A stretch of DNA of 64,000 bases from Dugong dugon. Taxonomy: Eukaryota > Chordata > Mammalia > Sirenia > Dugongidae. Of this stretch, positions 24,301 through 33,300 are shown piece by piece. Within the stretch, counting starts at the first letter, position 1; each line of letters opens with the position of its first letter. The position numbers and the translations under genes were made by a program. The notes under the pieces are model-generated. The model was not told the DNA's origin. It ran no database searches and worked only from the letters and a program-made list of their open reading frames with translations. Location: positions 9,449,128-9,513,127 of the forward strand of contig CM057481.1 in NCBI GenBank assembly GCA_030035585.1, given 5' to 3'.

Positions 24301-27300
24301 GTCATTGAATTGTACACATAGAAACTTGAATTGGTGTGGGTTTTGCTGTGTCTGTTCTTAACAAAAAATATAATAAATTATTAAAAAAAAGAATGATGAC
24401 TTTGAAGTTCGACTGCACTATTTCATATCCTGCCCTAGCCGTGTTATCTGGGTGTCCTGGGACAAGTTACTCCTCTGTGTCTAGTGATGGCCACTAGAGC
24501 TGACAACTTGTTTGAATTGGGCCTTGACCAGTCAGAATGGATGACAACAGTAAACAGTGGGTACTGGTGCACACCAGGTGATACAGTATCTGTTTTGTTC
24601 GTGGCTTTAGTTCCTTCATCTGTGAAATGGGAATGATAAAACATACTTTTATTGTGAAGATTAAATGTGATAATTTGTGTAATGTGCTTAGACCAGACTG
24701 GCGTAGAGTCAGTATTCAGTAAATGGTGGCTATTACTATTCTAGCTTTATCTCTTAACTCTTTAAGGAACATGTTTTTCATACTTCTGAATTTAACTCTT
24801 TACCTGAGAGGTCTTTCCCTTTATTTATCTTATCCTGTTGCCGTTAAGTCGATTCGATTCTGACTCATAGTGACCCTATAGGTCAGAGTAGAACTACCCC
24901 ATGAGGTTTCTGAGGAGCAGCTGCTGGATTCGAACTGGCAACCTTTTGGTTAGCAGCCATAGCTCTTAACCACTGCGCCACCAGGGCCCTGTTTTCTCTT
25001 ATAGGACTGCTTAAATATCACCTGCTTTAGGAATTCTCAATAGTTTTTTCATCTGTTCTTGGCCAGGACACTCTTCCGTATTTCTGTAGGATCTTGTTGA
25101 TACTTCTGTCCCAGCACATATCCTTCTGTGTTGTCATTCCTCTTCTGTCTGACTTTATCATTAGACCGGGAGCTCCTTGATATCAGGACTTAGTTGTTTT
25201 ATTCCTGTATTATCAGTACTTTGCATTTACTAATGTTTACTGAATGAATGAACAGATAAGTCTGTGTATCTGTGATACTGACTTCTTAACAAGTATTTTG
25301 TTTAAGTTAGTATTAGAGCAGTTGACACAGTTGGAATATAGACTATATTATTCTGCAACTTTTCTTTAAGTTTGAAGTTACCTCAAGTTAAAAGTTTATA
25401 AAAATATCTGTTTACTATAGTGCATGCTCTTTAATTTTTTTAAACAATACCAAATTTTTTAAACAATACCAAAGTATATAAAATTGCAAGTGAAGAGCTC
25501 CCTGTTGCTATAATCCCACCCTCACAGATGAAAACAGCTAGCAGTTAAATCTATGCCATGATTTAAATAAAGGTACATTGTAAAGTTAGAAGGTTGAATT
25601 AGATGGTCTCTAGATTGCCTTTCAGTTCTTAGGCTCTCTGCCTCCTCTTACGCAGAAAGAGAGAGGGTTGGGGAATGGGAGAGAAAAAGAAATTCTGTTA
25701 AATTTAGTGTGTCTGTGACCCTTTCAGGTGTTTATCTTGAAGAAGCATTTTTCTGCCCATCGTAAAGGCTGCTTAGGTTGTAGCTTTTCTTGAGCTCAAG
25801 ACCAGGGCCAGTGCATGTGCTGCGTGTTATTCAGGAGTCCTCATCTGTGGCTCAGGTCTGTGGTTTTGGCACACGGTCACCACCTGGTGATAGTGTAAGT
25901 GTCTGCATTCAAAAGCCGAGTTTCAGGACGGGTCAGAAAAAACCTTTGAAGACTGCATCTGCATACTGACTTAGGAATTGCTTTCTGTTCTGTTGTTTCA
26001 TAAAGAGTATTTTATTCATATATGACACATAAACTTTAAACTAGATGTATTTGGCATATAGATTTTAAATTACACTTTGAGAAAAGCGGAAAAATTTAAA
26101 TGATGTTAATGAAAGATCAAGTATCCAGTTTATTTTATGTAATTTGCATGAATTGTTTCTCTCTTTCTGTAGTAATCTAATGTTCCCTTTATCCAGTTTT
26201 AAGAAATGAAGTCTTAAATGTTAATTGATGTGTAAAAGAATGCTTTAGCTATAAATAACAACCCTGGCTAAGTAATAAAGTACATAGTCATCTTATAAAA
26301 TTTCAGTTTTGTATTATATATAATTAGAGTAACTGTAAGAATCTTTATGATATTTCCTTCAGGTGAAATCCCTAAACAGGTCAAGGTGAAAAAATTGAAG
26401 AACCTAAAGACTCTGGATTCTAAACCTGGTATTGGCTGTTACTAATTTTTAAATATATACTTATATAGATATTTAGGTTTTTCTGTTTATCTTATTTTCT
26501 TCGTTTCACTTCCTAGGAGTTTATACTTCTTATAAGCCATATCTAAACAGAGATGAAGAGATTGTAAAACAGTTACAGAAGGTAATTATCTGTTCATATT
26601 ATTAGTTTCAATTTCCTTATTCAGGTATGCAGTATCCAGTTAAAACAGTATGTTTATGGATAGTAATGTGAAGTGTTATTTCTGTTTTGAACCAAAGCTT
26701 GATACAAATCAGACTAAAGTAGCAGCAATTATGGACTAGAAATACAGGGCTTCAGCTACAAACCAGTGCCAGTCTTCCTGGAAACTTGGGAGTTACAGGG
26801 AAAAGCCATAGACTACCATGAGGAGGGGATAGGGAATAGTCAGTATTGTCAGGAAACTATAAATAGTTCTAATACAGCAAGTATGAAATAAAGATGGTCT
26901 GCATTGTGGACTGATACGTTTAAAGTATGGGATGAATGAAGCTGACTGATTTAGAGACTCATGTTTTGCTCTAAGGATTTTTTAAATGGTTTACTGCACA
27001 ATAAACTTTATATTAAGTTACTTCAAGATAAAGTGCTACTTACAGAAACTACTTTGACATCGGGACTGAACTGCTGGACATGAAGGCTGTGGACCATAGT
27101 CTAGGGAAACATCTAGGTCAATTGGCAAAACACAGTTCATAAAGATAAAGTTCTGCATTCTAGCCTGCTGAGTAGTGTATGGGGTTTTAAAAGCTTGTGA
27201 GCGGCTATCTGAGAAGCAACTGTTGGTCTTTTTCCACCTGGAGCAAAGGAGAACGAAGAAAACCAAAGATTCAAGGAAGAAATTAGTCCAAAGGACTAAT

Positions 27301-30300
27301 GGCCCACATGAACTACAGCCTCATCTAACCTGAGACCAAAAGAACTAGAAGTTACCTGGCCACCATTACCAACCACTCCAACTGGGATCACAGTTAGAGT
27401 GAGTAAACAATGTAGAACAAAATTGAAATTAAAAAAAAAAGACCAGACTTAACTGATCTGAAAGAGACTGCAGGAACCGCCCAGACTGTTGCCTTAAGAC
27501 CACTTTCCAACTTGAAACTGTAGACACTCCCGGAGGTCACCTTTCAGCCAAATAATAGACAGGGATCTAAAATAAACAGTAACACCTGTAAGGAATGTAC
27601 TCCTTAGAACAATCCACTGTAGGAGACAAAAAGGGCAACATTTGCCCAAAACCAAAGATGAGAAGACAGAGAGGGAAGGAAAACCGGACTAATGGGAAAG
27701 GGAAACCCAGTGAGGAAATGGGGAGAGTGCTGACACATTGTGGGGATTGCAGCCAAGGTCATAAAACAATTTAAGAATCATTGATTGGAAAATTAATTTG
27801 CTATGTACACTTTCACCTAAAGGGCACAATAAAATGTTAAAAAAAAAAAGATGAAATTCTACTTTTTTTTTTAATATTAAGCGTAAATGTATATTTATCT
27901 ATCAGTTGAGCTTCTATAATTATCCATTGTTTTATACTTCGTGACACTAGAGTATAGCTTGTCATTGTTCGCTCTTTTAAGGGTGTACAACAGAAACGTC
28001 CTTCTGAGGCTCAAAGTGTTATTCTTCGACGCTATTTTTTGGAACTGACACAAAGCTTCATCATTCCATTAGTAAGTTCACAAATGCAGATTTGCTTGAT
28101 TTAATGATTTGTTGCAGGGTATATGAATGTTTTTCCCACCCACCAAAACGTTATCTTTAGTTGTGTGTTTTGCCTGCTCATGGGTTTAGTGATTACAAAT
28201 AGAGCCCTTTGCAGGAGGCCTGTATTCTGTGTTCTGGTATTAACTCTGTGACTTCCGTAAGTCATTTCCTCTTTCTGACCTTCAGTTTTCTTATCTGTAA
28301 AATGTATCTAATTCCAGTTTCCCTACTCCTGTAAAGATTACAGCCTAGGAAACCATATGGGGCAGTTCTAGTCTGTCTTGTAGAGTCACTATGAGCCGGA
28401 GGCAACTCGACGGCACACAAAACAAAAAACAATTATTTATGAACATTATATATATGGGGACAACCTGGAGATCTTTGCTGTTATACTTTGGGAAGAAATA
28501 TTCTTTCTTGGATGTCTGTTTATTTTGTTCATTTAAATCTGTTTAAGTCAGTAAACAAATACAGTGCTTAATAGCATGGACTGAAATCAAGTAGACCTGA
28601 GTTCAAGTCCAAGCTGTGTAACCTTGGACAAGTTAACAGCCTTTTGAGGCCTCAGTTTCCCAGTAATCCCTGCCAAATAGAATCGTTGCAAGGATTAAAA
28701 GAGATCATGCATGTAAAATGTTGAGCACATTTCTGGCACATGGTTAGTAAGATTAATTACTATCATTAGAAATACATAGTTCCTCAATTATCCAAGATTT
28801 AGTTAAATTTTTAAAAATTTTATAGTGAGATAACAGAAAGTTTGCCGTTTTTAAACATTTTTAAGTGTACAATTCAGTAACATTAATTACATTCTCCATG
28901 TTGTGCTACCATCACTACTACCCATTTCCAAAAGTTTATATCACCCCAGACAGAAACCTAGTACTCCCTTAGCAATAACTCCCCACTTCCCCTCACGCCT
29001 ACCCCTCGTAACCACTGGTTTATATGCTTTTGCCTATTCTAGATTTTTCATGTAAGTGGAATCATACAATATTTGTCCTTCTGTGTCTGGCTTATTTCAC
29101 TCAGCATAATGTTTTCAAGCTTCATCCATGTTGTAGCATGTATCAGAATTTCATTTTCTTTATGGCTGAATAATATTCCAAGATTTATTTAAATTTTTAC
29201 TGAAAAATCTCACTCTGCCTAAATTGAGCTATATCTAGTGTGGGGAGTGATAGAGTGGTTGATGTCCATTGAAAGAGCGTGTGGTGGAAAACTTGGAAGC
29301 CCATTTCTTTCAAATAGATCTGTTTAAAAGTTTTTGAAGACTGCCTGAGTAAGAACGTCTAACTTTGATTAACTTTTTTTCTTGGTTTTAGGAACGATAT
29401 GTGGCAAGCTTGATGCCTTTGCAGAAAAGCATTTCTCCATGGAAGGTATGAATATAGTCATGTAAATTCCTCTCTGAATTCTCTAACAGTAGTTAACTCC
29501 TGTGAATATATCCATTTCTAATCTTTAAAATATAGTATGTCCTGTTTTCTAGAGTCCACCCCAACTAAGACAGTTCCTTCCAGAAGAATTTATGAAAACA
29601 CTCGAGAAGACAGGACCTCAGCTGACCTCTCGAATAAAAGGCGATTGGATTGGACTTTACCGGTTAGTCTGTTTTTTTGTTCTTGTTGTTTTCTCATTTT
29701 CACCCATATACAGAGCTTTATTTATTTATTTATTTTAAAGTCATAATCAAACTTTACTTTTTTAAAAAATTATTTTTATAGGCATTTTTTAAAATCTCCT
29801 AATTTCGATGGCTGGTTCAGGACCCGGCGGAAGGAAATGACCCAGAAATTGGAAGCACTCCATCTAGAAGCTCTTTGTAAAGAGGTTAGAAAATAGCATG
29901 TTTGTGTGATGATTAACAACTACTGAAAATAAAGATACAGTTATTCTTAGAGGAGGGAAGATTATACTCTTACCCCCTTTATAAATACTACTAATGCTAA
30001 TTTTTCTAGATTGTGTACTATGTGCCAGGGACTTTCTATGGATTACCTCTTTTAATATTCACAACAACTCACTGAGGTAGGTGGTTATGATCTGCATTAC
30101 GGGACACCTGAGGCTTAGCGAAGGGAAGTGACTGCCCTTAGTCCATATCACTGCTAAGTAGTGGAGCCAGCAGGGGGTGAAGCCCACGTGCAGGGCTCAC
30201 AAGTGCTGACTGTGTGTGTCCCTGCTTTCAGTGACCTCAGGTTGGTAGCTTAGAATCGGCTTAAGTGGGAGTATGTACACCACAGAAATTGGCAAATGCT

Positions 30301-33300
30301 GCAAACCAGAGACTTTTTCTGGAGAGCTGTTGGTTAAACATGCACCAGTATACTACTGGATGGAGCCAGGATTCAAATCCAAGCTGTCTAACTCCAGATC
30401 CTGAGTTCTTTTCCAGTATTCCTTATTTAGTTAGTGTTAGCAATATTTCATACGCCTGGACTGACTTTTTCATGTTCCATAACTTACCACCAGACTATTT
30501 TTAAATTAAACTATTTGTGAAGATAATAAAGGGTAGTCTTATTTTCATTTGTGTTTAGCTTTAAATATCGAGGTGACCTATTTCCAGTGTTAACTTTCTA
30601 ATCATAAACACCCAGTGACTGGTTTTGAGAGAAGGAGTATGATGAAAACAACCACAGGTAAGCCCAGAAAGAGCTTGTTGGAAGATGCAAAACTCATGTT
30701 CACAGTTATTTTAATTTGTTAGCTAATGAGCCTTATAAATTTAAATACTCACTACTTGGTTTAGGGGAGGGGCATACTTTTTTTTTTTTTTTTTTTAATA
30801 TTTTATTGTACTTCAGGTGAAGGCTTACAGAACAAATAGTTCCTCATGTAACAGTAGTACACATGCTGTTTTATGACATTGGTTAACAACCCCACAACAT
30901 TTTAACCCTCTAAATTCTCAACTTTTTTTTTTTTTTTTTTTGGTGAAAATACACATAGCCAAAGATCCACCATTTCAAAAATTTTTACATACACATTTAA
31001 GTGACATTGACTACGCTCTTCTAATTGTGCTGTTATTCTCACTTAAGATGAAGGCTTACAGGACAAAATAGCCTCCCATTTAACAGTTACTACAAATGTT
31101 GCCCTATAACAATGGTTAACAATCTCACAACACATCAACAATATCCTTACTCAACCTTGTGTTCCCTATCATCAGCTTCCTACTCCCCTTCTGCCTTCTG
31201 GCACTTGTCACTGGACTCCTGTACCTCGTTAGTCTCATTTGGTTTTACGGGGCTGTCCACTCCCAGGCTGAACAGTGAACCTCGAAGGTAACTTCACCAC
31301 TGAGCTAAAAGGGTGTCTGGGGGCCATACTCTTGAGGTTTCTCCAGTCTCCTTTAGGCCAGTAAATCTGGTCTTTTTTTTTTGTGAGTTAGAATTATGTT
31401 CTACATCCTTCTCCAGCTCTGTCCAGAGCCCTCTGTTGTGATCCTGGTCAGAGCAGTCAGCGGTGGTAGCCGGGCACCATCTAGCTGTACTGGACTCAGT
31501 CCGGTGGAGGCCTTGGTAGCTGTTGTCCATTAGTCCTTTGGACTAATCTTTCCCTTGTATCTTGTTTTCTTCATTCTCCCTTGCTCCCGAAGGGATGAGA
31601 CCAGTGGAGTATCTTAGATGGCCGCTCACAGGCTTTTAAGACCCCAGACACTACTCACCAAGGTAGAATGTAGAGCATTATCTTTATAAGTAGTGTCATG
31701 CCAGTTGAGCCAGATGTTCCACGAGACCATGGTCCCCAGAGGGGAGGGGCATACTTTTGTACTTAGCATTGCAGTTTTGTTTTTCTTGATTAACCTAAAA
31801 AAGGCTGACTTCAGAAAAGAATTTTCTGTTATCCCCCCCCACCCCATTCTGGTACTCTAGTCGCTTGTAGGTTATTCCTCTTGATAGAATCCCACATAAT
31901 TCTTAGGGTTTCTTCGTTTTTTTAAATCCTTTTATCTGATTTTTCCTCAAATGAGTTGGTGTCAAGTGCTTTATCTTAAATCTCACTAATTCTGCTTTCC
32001 ATTGCCTCAGTTCTGCACCTGTGACTTTCTGTTGAGTTGTCTAATTCTGACATTTTATTGTTAATCTTCTGGATTTCTGATTGCTGTCTTTCTATGGATT
32101 CTTGCATCCTGTTAAATTTGTCATTATGCTCTTCTCTAATCTTTTTAATTTTCTCTATTGTGTGTTCTGCATTTTGCTTAATTTCCTTCCTAATCTCTTG
32201 AAGAGTTCTGTATATTAATCTTTTGTATTCTGCCTCCAGTAATTACAAGAAATTTTCTTCCTCTGAATATTTCTAGATTCTTTATTTTGGGAGCTTGCTG
32301 AAGCCATCATGGACTGCCTTTTTATGTAATTTGATATTGACTGTTGTCTCCAAGCCATCAATAAGTTATTATATTTATTTATTTCATGTTTGCTTACTGT
32401 GTCCTACCTTCTTGTTTTGTTTTGATATGCCCAAATAGGCTGCTCATGTGAGCTAGTTTGATTTATTGGCACCTTTGAAGCTCTAATGTCCTGTAACCAG
32501 GTGGCTAGATCTGTTACTAGATAATGTGAGCTCAGGAGTCCGCCCACTCCTCCTGTATGGATTCAGCTCAGGTGCCCAGGTACATAGTCACCAAGTGTGT
32601 GGTGCAGGCTTTCACCTACAGTCCTAGACAGGCATGGGTGATTGGTGTGGGCACAGGCATCTGGCTGCAGCAGGAGGACACACTCTGAGCAAGGCAGGGG
32701 GCTGATGTGTGTCGTCTCCCCCACCCCCCTTGCCGGAGTGCCCAGGAGGAAGGTGTACTCCTGTTCCCCAGATCACGTAGGTGGGTGGGTTTTGCAGCTG
32801 GACTATGAGCACCCAGTGCTGTTGGCCGTAAGGACTGGGGGGCACCTCTTATTCATGGGCCCCTATCATAGGTACCCACCAGTCCTCAGGCCCTGATGTG
32901 GGTAGGTGAAGACCCTGCTTAATGGACAGAGCAGTGTCAGATGTCACGAACCTACCATTTCACAGCTGAAACAGTTGAAGTTAGACTTCAGGTATATACC
33001 CTGTTGTTCTGTGGTAATGAGGACTTATGCTGTTGAAATGGGCCCACACAAGTCTATGCAGGGGGAAAGGCACTCAAAGTCTGTGGATCCCTTATGCCTG
33101 TGCCTGGGCAAAAGAGCTGTGCCTACCCTGGGCTCCTGGCTTAGGGGAGCTGGCAGTTTATCTTTTCCTGTTTGTTAATTTGTTCACTCTCCAAGGCATG
33201 GAGAATGGCTCCGGGTGTGTGACGGATCCTACTTCCGGTCCAGGGGACTCGGCAGTCGCTGAAGCCGGTCCGGACCCAGTGCAGAGCAGGGAGCGGGGAG

